From the NCBI GenBank assembly GCA_008933995.1, contig WARS01002812.1, positions 930,001 to 994,000 of the forward strand: a stretch of 64,000 nt of DNA. Direction: 5' to 3'. Below the pieces are notes generated by a model, which worked only from the letters and a program-made list of their open reading frames with translations, did not search any database and was not told the origin of the DNA. Source of the stretch: Datnioides undecimradiatus (taxonomy: Eukaryota; Chordata; Actinopteri; Lobotiformes; Datnioididae). The first letter of the stretch is position 1. Every line of letters begins with the position of its first letter. Positions 24,944 to 37,394 of the stretch are shown piece after piece. The translations under genes were made by a program, and so were the position numbers.

Positions 24944-26750
24944 GCCCAGAAAGCAGTGACAGTGAATTCATGTATATATCAGAGATCGGATGAAGAGCTG
25001 TTGCAATCTTCTTTGGATACTGAAACACCACTGTGCCTTAAAGAATCCTGCAAGCTGGAGAAGATGTGTGTTTGTGCACTAAGGTGTGTTTAAAAAAAAA
25101 ACAACAAAAAACGTGATTTTGCAGCTGACAATTTGTTTTGTCTGGGCTATCGCTGTCTAACTTGAACCGTCACACCACGATAACACAAACCGTAATAGGC
25201 TACAGTCTGTCGTTTACATGTCTCGTTCTCCTCAAGTCCTAAAGCAGATTGCTGACCTCTGATGTCTTCCCGTTCATCCTTTCTTAGGGATTTGAACTTT
25301 GGAAAAATTACTGAAAGATAATGAGTTCTGTTGCAAATCAGATTGATCCCAGATTTGGCTTAGCTCATTTTCAGGCCGCTCCTCTGCAAAGACTCTGTCT
25401 CCATTAATTCATTGGCGTCCTAATTGTTGGGACATCAAAACACAACGACATCAAAATGAAGTATCACCACAGTGCAGGGGCAAAGGGATGCCGCGGCATC
25501 ACTCTGCTGCGGCTTCGTGCTGTAATGGCATTATCAAGGAACACCATGACAATATTAACGCAATAAAATGAATCCTAATTCAGTGGCAGCGCCTAAAGCA
25601 GTGACTTTACCGTGCAGCGAGAGCATCACCTTCCCGAAGGCTGCGTCCTGTCAGTCATGTTCTGTCTGCTTTCGCTCCAGCGTCGATCACAGTGTCATCT
25701 CCTGCTGTGACTTGTGTTTCGTTCGTGTGTCCTGTGTTTTGTTTTTTTCCTGTGCGCTCTGAAATCAGAGAGTTACAGCAGGTGTTTTGTTTTTTGTTTT
25801 TTTTTAATGTACATTTGAGAGAAAATATTAACAAGGTGCATAAACAATCTGGTTTTTATACCTTCAGCTTCTTAGTTTCTCTCTCTGGCTCCTCATGGCT
25901 ACTGAGCTAGGCTGCTCAGCACTCCACTGCTGCTCCATCGGCCTTGTAGTCGACTGCTGCCCCCTGGTGGCGTCTCCTGCAGGGCTTACTCTACTGGGGA
26001 GTATATACCAGTTGCCACCTGATGCAACCTGCATCCAGCAACACCTTAACAACCAGCTGTAGCATTCCTTTTCTCTTTTGACGAGCCTTGTGTCGGTCGA
26101 GTCTTCCCAGCGCTGCACGTTCAGCGCTAGACGCACAAGGCTGCAATATCGCCGCGTTGTAATGGAAAAGGTTTAAAGCCATTACTAGAATATAGTGAGA
26201 CCAAACACTGTTTGTGCGATGCAAGTGTCAGTGCCAAGATTTTATGCTAGGCTGCCATGAAGCCTGGTTGTTTGTAGCTTTGGAATACTGTGGCCATGCT
26301 ACTCCAGTCGTGGAAAACAAATGCCTCCATGAGACCAACCCTTTTGTAAAAGTCACCAGTTTTTTTTTTTGTATTTTCATTATGTGTCTTGAAAAAAATG
26401 GCATTTAAAATAAGAAAAAGTCGATTTTTACGTTAAAGCCAGTGTTTGTTTGTTTTTAAATATATAAAATACTCCTTTTTTTCAACAGGGTTTTTTGTAA
26501 AATAAAGAAAAAAAACAACAACTGTATGGATATTTATGGTCATTGTGTTTTGAATTGCCTTCCGATTGTAAAAAATGTGAAATATGACATAGTATATTTT
26601 TATAATATGTCGGCTACAGTGACTTAATGATGTAAAGAGGAAAAAAAGAAAAAGCCAGACTTTTCATTGTATGTTACAGTGTCAGTATTTAATGTATGTA
26701 GCAACCCTCTGGGCTGTGTTTTAATAAACAGTGTTACTCCTTTTTCATGG
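24944..26750 (+). other. gjc1: gjc1 3' UTR with polyadenylation signals
   Basis: AT-rich, T-run-rich sequence follows the stop codon. AATAAA hexamers occur at 25562-25567, 26501-26506 and 26723-26728. The last is followed by a GT/T-rich stretch and is the best candidate for the distal end, giving a 3' UTR of about 1.8 kb. The CTCF-like motif at 25954 lies inside this interval. Confidence 0.6.
25954..25972 (-). promoter_or_regulatory. CTCF-like core motif
   Basis: On the minus strand it reads CCACCAGGGGGCAGCAG, a near-perfect CTCF core. It lies in the gjc1 3' UTR region. Binding is inferred from sequence only. Confidence 0.5.
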
Positions 26751-29700
26751 TTTTGAGATCTGCAGGACAGCTGTGTGTGGAAAGCTGATGGAACGTTCGT
26801 GAAAGTGCCAATTTATTCAGACAATTAGCTTTCCAAACAAGCTTTTACTCATTTTGTAAATTGGGATTAAATCTGAAAAGCTGGCACACGGTGTCCCAGA
26901 TTGAATTAATCTCGTTTGAAAGATCTTTCCCGGAGAGGAGCGACCGGACTGAGCAAACCTCGTGAAGCTGCAAGGCCGGACATTGTGAGGTTAGCTTCCT
27001 GCACTTAAACACCGTGTGCAATCCAATAGAGTGCTTGTGCAGGAAGAGTCTTTTCTGATTGGCTTGCTCGCCACGGGGCGCCAGCCTGCAGACAGCCATA
27101 CTCCAGAGGTGCTCCAGTCAGTCGCACCCCAGAGCAGTGACTGACACTGACTGCTCTGCTGCCAATAAGCCACAGGTGATTTACAGTTTCCCCACTTCAC
27201 GTCAGTCTTTTCCCCCGGAGGCCAATCAGCGCTCATTAAATTCATCCCCAGCGAGCAAAGTTTCTCAACTCAGAGTTTTTACTGCTGTTTTGACGAGATG
27301 GGGAAACAAACCCGAGCATAAATTGATGACAGGCAGCTGGCGACGCCTCGCGTTCAGAGCCAGCTGGGGCCACCAGAGGGCGACTTGCTTTCAAAGGATC
27401 GAGCGCTTCAGAGAGTGAGGAAGGGGCATCTTTTTGAGGACGTGCCACAAGAACCCATCTGCTCAGAGTCTGCATGACTGGCAGCTTGGCCTTACATCTC
27501 AAAAAAAAACCTGTTCTAGGTTACACAGCTCAGACTTGCCTGTTTTTAAGAGAAAAGCAAGGAATTTGGGCAGCTATCCAGGTCAGAAGACTTACCCTGT
27601 GGCACGGTTATGTATTTGTGTGTGGCCCTGTTTTCTCTTTTGTCTATTGAGAGGCTGAGAAAGAAAGAGAATAGGAGCGCAAGGTAGGAAGTGCACTCAA
27701 ATGACAAGTTTGTTCTCCAATGCATATTGCTGCTGTCCACGTGTCTCCAAATGCACTTTGCACAAGAAGCACTAAACAAACAAACACAGGACGAAACAAG
27801 GTTTAAGGTTCCTGATATTCTGAAAGTCGTGCATTAAAGGATCATTATGTTTTTCTTAACCCACAATGAGCAACTAGTCCCTCAGGTTTACGAGTATTTG
27901 CAGCACCGCATGCCTGTGTTGGCTTCTTTCAGGGATGTTTAACCACACCGAGAGCTGCTCGCCACCACAGGCAGGTTTCGTGTGTGTTTTCTCACAGTTT
28001 GCCAGTGATTCTGTTTCTTTTTTTAAGGATTTAGAGCCAAAACACATCGCTAACAATCACAAGACATGAAGGAAAACGCTGACATGAATCAAGTAAACTT
28101 GAGATGTGTTTCAGGCGACGGCAACAATACGCATTGCGCAAACTGTCTCGACACACGCGTTGGAAAGAGATTTGATCAACCCTAACGTCCGGCGATCTGA
28201 AGGGGTTAAGAGAAAGTTGTGTCACGGGTGCAGCAGCAATCATTGTTCAGTATGTCAACAGTGTTGGTGCAAAAGCTCAAACAGACAGTTACTCCTTTGT
28301 GATCTATCTCTGTCCTGCATAATGACACAGGCAGAGAATTAAAAACCGGTTGTACCAGATATAGTTATTTGTGGGTCTGCTCATCATCAGGGATACCACA
28401 ACCCTCAGCATCTGTCTCTCCGCGTGAAACAATGTCTGTGTTCAGAAGAAAGGCTGCAGCGAGGCCGCGTTGCTTCCCTCTGTTTCTTGTAGTCGCCCGT
28501 GTGGGATGTGACAATAAAACCAGTGTTATTACCAGTGCAAACTCTGATTCATACATGCATTCGTGTGTTTGTGTGTTTTTCTATGCCTTTTGTAAAATGT
28601 ACATTTCTTTGAGTGCCACTCTGGTATCCCCCTGGCAAAGATTTTTTTCATATTCTTTGATGAAAACAATTGATTTGCATGTGAAAAGACCTATTTTCCT
28701 ACAAAAATAAATCAGAAATGCATATTGAATTAAGTCTGCGCGCCTTTTCTTTGGCAAAATTAAAAAAGAAACACCAGGAGGAAATAAAAAGGCTTCGCAC
28801 TCTCGAAGCACCGTGCGCTGTCCTGCTCTTGTTGTCGGTATGAGATCCGTGTCTGATTTTGATTGGTGGAGAGCAGGGGGTCCTATCAGACGAATTAAAG
28901 CCGCACGGGCTGATGCTGTGTCACTGGCAGGAACAGCACGGGAGGCCGGAGAGACGCCACTTCGGCTCACATCAGCCGTGTCATTTTGTTTGTCACCGGC
29001 AGTTCAATCGGTGACAGTTGAACTCCAGCTCGCGATGAGGGAACATCTGAGTCTGTGAGGCTTTAAATTACATTAACGCACTACGAGCCCTTGCCTTTGC
29101 TCCAATTAGCTGCTGAATTCAAAAACCGAATTGTCCTCGATAATACAATCGCCTCTTCAATCCGCCGAGACTGAAATATTCGGAAATCGTTTAGTGCTTC
29201 TCAGAAATGAGTGCAAGGATTGAACGTGTCCTTCTTTTCCACCAAGCTTTCCCGCTTTGTGTCGGCTGTCATTAGCGAGTTTACAGCCGAGCTGCCCGGA
29301 GAGTAAACATTAAAAAAAAAAAGGAAATGGAAAGTATTTTCTTTGTGATTCTCTGAAATAAAACACTTTCCCTGAAGAGACGAGCTGGTGGGAATGAGCG
29401 GAGTGCTGCAGCTGGATGCACAACGAGGTCACTACAGATATGCGAGGAATCCCACGAGCAATGTGCGGGATGGCAGCTCGTGGCCGCGGGCTATTTTCTC
29501 CAAAAAGAAACAAATATTTCATCCCATTAATGGCCTAATTGTCCGGATGTACTAACCCGACACAGATGTCGTGTCAGAGACAGTGCACACATGCTACTGT
29601 TGTGAATTTCAGGACACAGAAAGAGGAGTTGGGACAAAAGTACTTTCCATGACTTCCCAAGTTAGTTTATTCACAGAGTCTGTTGATGCATCATCCAGAT

Positions 29701-31495
29701 GTTTGCATGTCTGGTGCACGCGGTGACTCTGGGATGCCCTGCAGCAGGACACGCAGGAGTAACACAGCGAAGTGGAAGGTGCAGTAATGTGTAGGTCTCT
29801 TATATCCCGGCTGTATCAAACCTGAGGCCCAGTAACGAACAGAAACACCACTACAAAGTCACGCATTTGCAAATACATTACAGCATCATATGGCTTACAG
29901 TAAATCAGGTTGGAAATGCTGCAGGAGGTGTAACAAAAAGACGAGAATCAATAGAGGAGTGCACGTAAAAGGGCTGTGCAAGGTAATAAATCAGCGTATC
30001 GTATGATGTTCCAGCACTGAAATGAACACCGAGCACAAACTGTGCCCCAAAACTGGCCAAAACGTGCTGTTTGTAGGTAGAAATACGGCATTTTCATGAC
30101 AAATGTTGGCAGGTTCTGGAGCACTTAAAGGCTCAAAGACACTAAATCACGCAAGCCGAGACGTCTGGGAAAAAGCTTTCGCCTCCTTGTCGGACAAGCG
30201 AATTCCACACGAGCCACGGATTAAATACAAATTCACATTTTTTGTTGTTTTTGTGATAAATATTTATTCACCGATTCACTTCATTGTCAGTCTCACTTCA
30301 GGCTGTTCACCAGAAACAGAAAAACAAAACAAAATCACAAACATCCAGTTGATTTTAACCCATAGTTCCCAACTTTGGTCATCTACAACTAGCACATTAT
30401 TTCTCTGGAAGACAAAAATTATTCTTAAGACCGTCTAAATGTCAGCATGAAACGCAGTTTTCCCAGCAGTGCAAACAGTCCAGATGAGAATTAAAAACAG
30501 CGTAAAAGTTCCAATTTTCACCCAAAGTGCACGATTCACAATCCTCACATCACCTGCTGGATTCAGTTAAATCTGCATCGCTTTATCATTAATATAAAGT
30601 ATTAATCGCCAAAGTAACGTTGTACCACTGTGTGACAATGCTAATCCCTCTCTGCTCACTGTGACGTTGAGTGGGGTGGCACATGACACAGGCTTCTCAG
30701 AGCAACCTTCGTAAGGTGGCACCTCCGGGTGTTTATTGGTGTTTTCGCTCTCTGTGGTGTCTCGGTCCTCGGCTCAGCGTCCTCTGGTGACCACAGTCCA
30801 CAGAGGGCGGCCATGACGGTTTGTAGTTTACTAGGACTCAGCTCCTGCAGGCACTGTGAGAACCGAGGTTCGCCTCAAGACAGTATCTCATCCAGCATTG
30901 TCAGTAACGTTGGCTGAGAGCGCAGGAAAGGTCTCCCACAGCCAGCACCAGTCGTTTGCTTTGATGTGAGCATAAATTTCCCAGTTCAATGTTGTCAGAG
31001 TGGTTCAACGTGAGACGTGCTTTTATACACGAATAGCTCTTCAAATACTCTTCACATTCAGTGTGCTGCTGTTTTCACTAAAAGCCCGTCAATCTTCACG
31101 TAGAGGAGGTATTTGATTTACTTCAAAAATACATTCACTTTGTATCAAAAGCTCCCGTGGTCAGTTATCTAACTGTTGTTAGTTAGTGAGAAAACATATA
31201 AGGCACTGCAGTTTAAACCCCTACAAAGGCCTAACACAGGATTTAAATCCAAACAACATGTGGTAATAAATACATTTTTTTTTTTTTTTTAGCTACGCTT
31301 GGTTTTGCAGAACGTTTGCAGTCTTTCGATTGTTGCATTTTGATTTCAGTGCAAATGCTGCGACTCAGCATTCATTACAGTCAGTCCAGCCAAAATACAC
31401 CGGTCCCTTCATTCAGAAGTACATGGAAGCCGTGGTGACTGGTTTCATCCTGAGGCTACGAACAAGGCACTTTGCTGCTTTCCCGGGTCTGGGAG
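26751..31495. other. Intergenic between gjc1 and the sialyltransferase
   Basis: The two genes converge here. Poly(A)-rich runs occur near 27500 and 29310. A poly(T) tract of about 18 bases lies at 31274-31291. TTTATT (AATAAA on the minus strand) near 30262 and 29667 could serve the minus-strand gene's 3' end. No protein-coding exon was recognised. Confidence 0.5.
27370..27384 (+). promoter_or_regulatory. CTCF-like core motif
   Basis: The plus strand reads CCACCAGAGGGCGAC, matching the CCAC-Y-AG-R-GGGC core. It points away from the minus-strand motif 1.4 kb to its left, so the two form a divergent pair. Confidence 0.45.
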
Positions 31496-34400
31496 CTACT
31501 TTTTACCTGACGGACAATCTCCCAGGTGAAGCTTCAGCACCCCCTGACTGTGCAGATGCAACAGGAGATCAAACTCAGCCGGCATGGCGTGGAATTTCTT
31601 CTTAGTTTGCCTGTCATCGTAGTAGTGGTTGGTCAGGTTGTGGAGTCTGTGCGGGTGATTGCTGAAGGGCCAGAACCCGTACAGATGCACGTTGGTGCAG
31701 AGCTCCAGCGCCAGGCTGGCCATGATTAAGCCGCTGCTGAGCCGCACTGCTCGCAGGCCTTGGGAGCGCCAGAAAAGAGCCAGACTGTGGAGGTACTCTG
31801 GGTTGAAGAAGATGGGCCGGTTGGGGCTTTGAAAGTCCTCGATTGTGTAGAAGGCCCGCAGGGACACAGGAGTGTTGTAGCCGAAGGAGAAGGCGGGAAT
31901 AAGAAGCAGGGAGTTGCCGTAGGTACGAAGGCTCTCCACAAAGGGACGGCGTCGCCCCATCAGAGCGCCATACCTGGACATAAACAGCAGAGGTGAAGTA
32001 GTGGTACCAAAAGGCGAATTAAAAGGCGACAGCGTGGTTGTCTCGCTCACTTTTCTAGGAGGATACTTGGGTTTGCTGTCACGAGGTCCGTCTTGACCCC
32101 TACGTGTTTCTCATAGCCGTTTTCCAAAGGAGGTAGGTTGCACCTGAACAAGCAACATGGAATTAGTTTGATTTGATATTGCCTTCGGTCTCTAAGTCGT
32201 CGACGCTGAGCACCGCGCTTCTCACCTGATGACAAACTGAGCTGAATCGATCGTCTTTCCACAGCTGCTGTTGGTCAGGATGCCTCCGTTCCCCACGACG
32301 GCGCACGTGTCCCATGTTTTGTTTGGGAAAGGCCGCTCCTGGAATCACATTACACACGTTCACACACCGTACAGCCATCCTCTGCATTTAACAGAGGGCA
32401 GTGAGCAGCGAAGGGCACCAATGGAGCGGGTTTACCCAACATACGTGCCTCAGACTGTGAGGGAAACCGCACGTTAACACTGGAACATCGGGACGATCAT
32501 TCACACAGAAAGAGCCGGATATGAACTCACAACCCTCTTGTTTTGACCACCAGTGTGTAACAGGATGTCTTCTGATGTGTGACAGCCAAAGAGTCATTTT
32601 AATAAAAGGAAATCAATACTTAATTTAATTTGCATTTGTCCCCTGCGCTCTGGGAAATCCCCTACACTTCCCACAAATGCGAACCTGTTTTTGTCTTTTT
32701 TGTTTTTGCTATTGCATCAGATTAAAGCTGGTTCCCTCTCCGGCTCTCAGATTCTCTTTTGTCTTTTTCATCTTAAACGTTACAAAAACCCCAAAAATTC
32801 AGATTTTTGACTTTTGCGTAAACAACTCTTCATCCGTATTCCCCCATGGCTATATCATCCCCATCTTGGTGACATAACGATTCATATTTTGCGGGTTGTT
32901 TTCATAAACGTTGCGGGTGTTTTTATTGACAAGGGCGTCACCAGTCAAATTAAGATTTCTTGCGTGTTTTGCAATAACGTCGTGCGAGGACAGTTGCGGC
33001 TACATTTGGCAAAGCCTGACACATATTAGGTTTGGAGATGTCAGACTTTAATTAAAAACATTTAAAAAAATCATAAAATTCAGCCAGAGGTCTGGCTCAG
33101 TGTTTGGACATACACATGTCACTGTTTGCACGTGATCATGAAGATGGTAACGGCGGTTTTAGCAACGCGTCACGTTGACCTGAAAACTGCAGGTTTTTAG
33201 CTCAGCTGTTGAGGGTACAGTGTTTCAGTGGTTTACTGCTCAGGGCTGGGTGCACAATGACACGTATGCATAGTGTTTTTAATCTGTGGTTGCTGAGTAA
33301 CAGCAGGGGGTGTAGCTCAGTGGCAGAGCATTTGACTGCAGATCAAGAGGTCCCCAGTTCAACTGTGGGTGCCCCCTGGAAAACTGAACCTCTGTAATGT
33401 TAAACTGATCAAATTATATTAGATAAACAATAAATTCAGCTTCCTTTATACTTCACGTATAATGGATGTTTCATCATAAAGCAGCTTAAACTTGCTCAGT
33501 CTGCCTCGTGCAAATGATCCCGTGGTCAAAGCGTCTGCACGGCAGCGGCGCGATGATCACTTCCTCGTCGCTGCTTTACGGGGTCATCGTGGTGCATTCT
33601 TGCGCAGTCTGCAGCAAAGACGCTCGGTCGAGTGCCCTCACAAACATTAAGTGTATTGCAAAATAAAAACACATGAACACAGATTTATATTATCATGTGT
33701 TTTTTTGGTTTTTTATTGTTTATTTTTTGTTTTTTACTAAAAACATGAGGCAGATCGAATTAAACTTGGCCATATTTGAGCCACAGGCCACAGTTTGGGC
33801 CACCCCGCTCCAGTCTCAACACTTGGTGCACTGGACATTGGTCTTCCCTGCAGGATGCCGTCAGCTTTAATTACACTTTGTGTTTAATCGCAATCATTAG
33901 CGTTGCATGGTAAACGTCAAACGCGTCGGCTCACGAGCTCTTTTTAACGTCTGTCTCTTTGGTTTTGGGGCTCGGCCTCGCGTCTGACAGAAAGGACGTA
34001 AACTGATAATTAGACAGAAAATCATGCAGGTTGCAGAGATGCTACGGTGGCACGTGCACAGCTGAGGTCACGGTGCAGTTAAAAATGATTTTCCAGAGAG
34101 AAAACAGTCCCGGAAAACAGGAAGGAATCAGTGGCTCATAGTTATATTTATCCGATCCTGCCTTTTGCACACTTTATTATGACTCTCTCGACTTTTTTTT
34201 GGCTTTTTCACCTCACGCTGTGGCTATTTCAGGAGCTGCTTTCAACAAATTCTTTGACTTTAATCTTTTAACTGCGCGTTGCATTTGTCAGAGGTCAAAA
34301 AACGTGATTTTACCGGTTAATGAGCTGTACTTTAGGTTTTTACTATTCTGCGTTTACAAATGTAAACGTTTAAAGTGGATCATTTTGTAAAAACAAGACA

Positions 34401-36998
34401 CATTATATTCGACAAAATGGTCAGACTATGACGAGGGGGTGTAGCTCAGTGGCAGAGCATCTGACTGCAGATCAAGAGGTCCCCAGTTCAACTCTGGGTG
34501 CCCCCTGTGATCCCTCCAACTCCATCTTCATTTCGAAACCACCAAACACACCATGCCTCTGTTCAAAACAACAGGGCCGAGGCAGCGCAGGAAGTCCCTG
34601 GTCTAAGTTTGTGAGCCCTCAACCAAAAATAAACCGCGCTGTGTGTGGAGCAGCCGCCACGTGAGCAGACGCATGAGTCATGGGAGACCACGCAAGAGCC
34701 AAGCGGTGAAAAGATCTCTGTGCTTACAGAGGGAGCGTCAGCAGCAGACGCGCGGACTTTCGTGAATGAATGACAAACGTCGCACCTTTGCAAACGTGCT
34801 GAAAATCTCCGAGGTCACCTTCAGGGTCCTCTTCTTCTCCCCGTCGTACACCAGCCTCGATCCCACCGGAGTGTTGGCCTGCGTGATGATGGCCTTGTCA
34901 AAGCCGTGGCACTTGCTGCTGAGCTTCGATCTGTGAAACCAACCCAAGGTCTTCAGCTTTAAACAGGAAGCTCCTCACTCTGATCATCTTATGAATGCAA
35001 AACGTCTCTACCTGAATTCGTCCTCGCAACTCACATGATCCCAGGATGTGTCACATTTACACCATGTGGTTGACATTTCTTTGCAACTTCCTCTGCATTT
35101 CTGTTTCTACTTCCCTGTCCACATCTCTGCTTGTTCTTCTTTCCACCCATCTAATAAAAGCAAACCAGTCTGGCGTGGATTCTGTTTTTAGTTCAAACAT
35201 TTGAATCCAGCACACTTCGAGGTCTTTCGTGCGTCCGGGACCAGAATTAACGACATGCTCCCGGCGGCTTCAGCTGTCTGTGATCAGGAGCGGGGACGCT
35301 GACTCACCTTTTCTGTTAATTTCAAGGAGTCAAATCAACTTTCTCATCAGCGTCAAACCTTAAACGTCCCACAAACTGCTGTTTGAGACGCAACAGGACG
35401 TGGTGTTGTATGCGCTTACTGCTGAAACAGGCAGTCTGAAGCCTCCTCCACTTCTTATCTTTAAGAACCGGTGCGATTGTCTATGTACTGTCATTATCTG
35501 GGGGAGATAAGGAACTCCTCATCTGTCTCAGACTGCACATTTGTTTGGATTTGAGCTCAGATTTTTTGATTTTATCACAGATTCGGCTGCAGCTAAGTAG
35601 TGTTTGCTGATCTATGCTCTGTGATCTTTATTTGATCTGCCTCTTCATACTCATTGAACCCTGACGGCGCGCAAACACTAAGAGCCTGTACGGGCATTCC
35701 CATCAACGCTGGAGGGTACGGACCAGCCGTTCGCACCTTTTCTCGAGAGGAGGCCGTGTTTTGTTTCTCTCACCTGAATTTTTCATAATTGTCCTCCTGC
35801 TTCTTCCAGGTTTGAGAGTAACGCTCCACTACTTTGTCGATGACCTCCCTGTGAACCACACACACACACAAACTGTGTCATCGCTGAGGTGTTGATATGA
35901 GCTGAGTTAATCTGATGAAGGCATAAACAAAAAGGTCGGCTAAGGTGAAGCCGCGGCCGTGTTTGCTCTCACTTGCAGCCTTTACAGACGTCCGCGGGCA
36001 GAGGGGCGCTTTTCTTTTGAGGGGGCAGTTTGCGAGGGTCCACATTGCTGTGGAGCAAACAAGAGAGTTAGCGGCAACGCAGCTGAGCCAACAGGCTCTA
36101 TACCCGCATTCACTTCATACTGTATTGTAAAGACAATGTCCACTCCTGTTTCCATGCATGCAAGCCATATTTGTTTAAGCACATGCGGCGGCGAGTCTGC
36201 CGGCTTCGTGCAACATAAATGAACAACCAGTGTGCAAACTCATGAGCGGGGACCTTTGCTACTTAGCTGCTTCTGCTTTTCCGTGCCTGCGTGGTGTAAT
36301 GTCTGCGGCCTGCGGCGTGTTGCTTCTACAGTTTACGTTTCTGTTTTGAGTTTCCGAAAGCGGCGTGATTAATAATAAAAGTCAGAGTCGAGTCGCAGCC
36401 TGATGAGTGATGTGTGATCCTGCCGTTCAAGCCTTCACACAGTCAGCATGTGCACCTGCAGGACTATGAAACTACAACAGGTTGCTGATAAAGTCAGAGT
36501 GTCTCCGGATAAACAGACTTAACTTTACTTTCAAGTGGGTTTTGGTATAGTTTCCCCTGCTGACCTGAGACAAACTCTCATATTTCATTTTCAATTGCTT
36601 GAGTTCAAACTCAGGAAAACAGCTTTTCTTAAAAACTGTCCTCACATAAAAACTAATGAAGGCACCAACGCAGCAGCATTTTAATAGTTGTAGGAGTCTG
36701 GCTGTCCTCTCTGGGAGCATCTTAACTCTTGCATTTAGCATCGCGGAGCTGAATCTTGACCACAGAGCGTGGTTTTACATGTGGTGCCTGGATGTTCTCA
36801 CGCATACCAAGCTGAATCAGCCGGGGTTTTCACAGTTACTACACCCTCCGCAGCTACATGCCTTTGAGAAAAGAGGATGACACCAGTGGAAAAACCTGTG
36901 AGACTGAAAACCACCTTTACACAGGGCAACATCAGCGTGTTCCAACATTTCCATTGCAAAAACCTTCTCGGCTGGTTATACGGGATTGTCTGCATGTC

Positions 36999-37035
<37 letters not shown>

Positions 37036-37134
37036 GTAGTCCCGCACTTACTTGTCGTAGAGCATGTACCAGAAGAGAGTCAGCAGGCTCCCCAAAAAGA
37101 GGAAAGAGAACGACTTCAAGAGCTGTCCCCTCAT
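31496..37134 (-). CDS. ST8Sia-family alpha-2,8-sialyltransferase (8F/ST8SIA6-like), 7 exons
   Basis: Golgi type II membrane enzyme that transfers sialic acid from CMP-sialic acid to glycans. Seven coding exons with GT-AG borders and matching phases join into 353 codons: 37134-37052, 36047-35973, 35848-35774, 34930-34786, 32338-32226, 32143-32051 and 31973-31496. Residues 1-8 are cytosolic, and about 9-26 form the signal anchor ([16 protein letters not shown]). A short stem follows. Sialyl motif L starts at C138 ([17 protein letters not shown]) and continues through CNLPPL and LVTANPS. Motif S is at 271-298 ([16 protein letters not shown]...YGFWPF), motif III is NHYYD at 310-314, and motif VS is H323 to E328. 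Family disulphides predict C138-C287 and C152-C348. The gene runs convergent to gjc1. The ST8Sia family is secure. ST8SIA6, ST8SIA5 and the fish-only ST8Sia VII type cannot be separated by eye. No symbol is given for that reason. Confidence 0.9.
32345..32570. repeat. Decayed interspersed repeat in sialyltransferase intron 4
   Basis: The segment carries blocks typical of common fish dispersed repeats: CTCTGCATTTAAC, GGGCAGTGAGCAGC, AAGGGCACC, CACACAGAAAG and a GATATGAACTCACAACCCTC...AGTGTGTAAC tail. It is eroded and its family is not assigned. It abuts the acceptor of the motif-L exon. Confidence 0.45.
33306..33377 (+). tRNA. tRNA-Cys (anticodon GCA), in sialyltransferase intron 4
   Basis: A 72-nt cloverleaf with acceptor GGGGGTG/TGCCCCC, D stem GCTC/GAGC, anticodon stem TTTGA/TCAAG around CTGCAGA and T loop TTCAACT. 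The inner T-stem pair is disrupted (CCCAG against GTGGG), a G-G mismatch absent from other copies. It lies antisense within the host intron. No TTTT is seen in the next 45 nt. It is probably a gene, but weaker than the 9367 copy. Confidence 0.85.
33378..34434. other. Intronic spacer between two tRNA-Cys genes
   Basis: AT-rich sequence with T runs near 33700-33740 and 34190-34200. No exon or RNA gene recognised. Confidence 0.6.
34435..34506 (+). tRNA. tRNA-Cys (anticodon GCA), in sialyltransferase intron 4
   Basis: A 72-nt cloverleaf like the neighbour at 33306, sharing the GGGGGTG acceptor variant, which suggests a local duplication. Its T arm is fully paired (CCCAG/CTGGG). The anticodon stem is TCTGA/TCAAG with one C-A mismatch. 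Anticodon loop CTGCAGA. No close TTTT terminator. The 3' end is about 280 bases from the sialyltransferase exon at 34786. Confidence 0.88.
37002..37030. repeat. (GT)n microsatellite beside sialyltransferase exon 1
   Basis: About 14 GT units. The tract lies in intron 1 about 20 bases past the exon 1 donor. Confidence 0.9.
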
Positions 37135-37354
37135 GCCTCTCCCCTCCTGCTAACTTCACCCCCTCACCCCTCTCTCTCTCTCTCTGTGTCCCCCTTCACC
37201 TTGCTCAACACTCACACCTTATCGGCTTTCTGTCACCCTCTCTTCTCTTTTCGGTCTCCCCTCTCTCTGAAGGGTGTTTTGCCTCTCTGCTATCTTAAGT
37301 TTTGTTTTTTCTTACCCCACCCCCTCCTCTGCTATCTCCTCACCTACTCTTGTT

Positions 37355-37394
37355 GTCTGTCCGTCTGTCTGTCTGTCTGTCTTTTTGTCTGTCT
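37355..37394. repeat. (TCTG)n tetranucleotide repeat
   Basis: Imperfect TCTG/GTCT units spanning about 40 bases in CT-rich sequence. Confidence 0.85.

Noticed and set aside
30796-30812. CTCF-like CCACAGAGGGCGGC
   Set aside because: It lacks one base of the core compared with CCAC-Y-AGAGGGC, so it was not counted with the four stronger sites.
33186-33260. Possible further tRNA-like unit (TTTAGCTCAG near the start, GGCTGGGTGCA near the end)
   Set aside because: Only the box-A-like start and a short 3' match are present. The middle does not align with tRNA-Cys and no cloverleaf forms.
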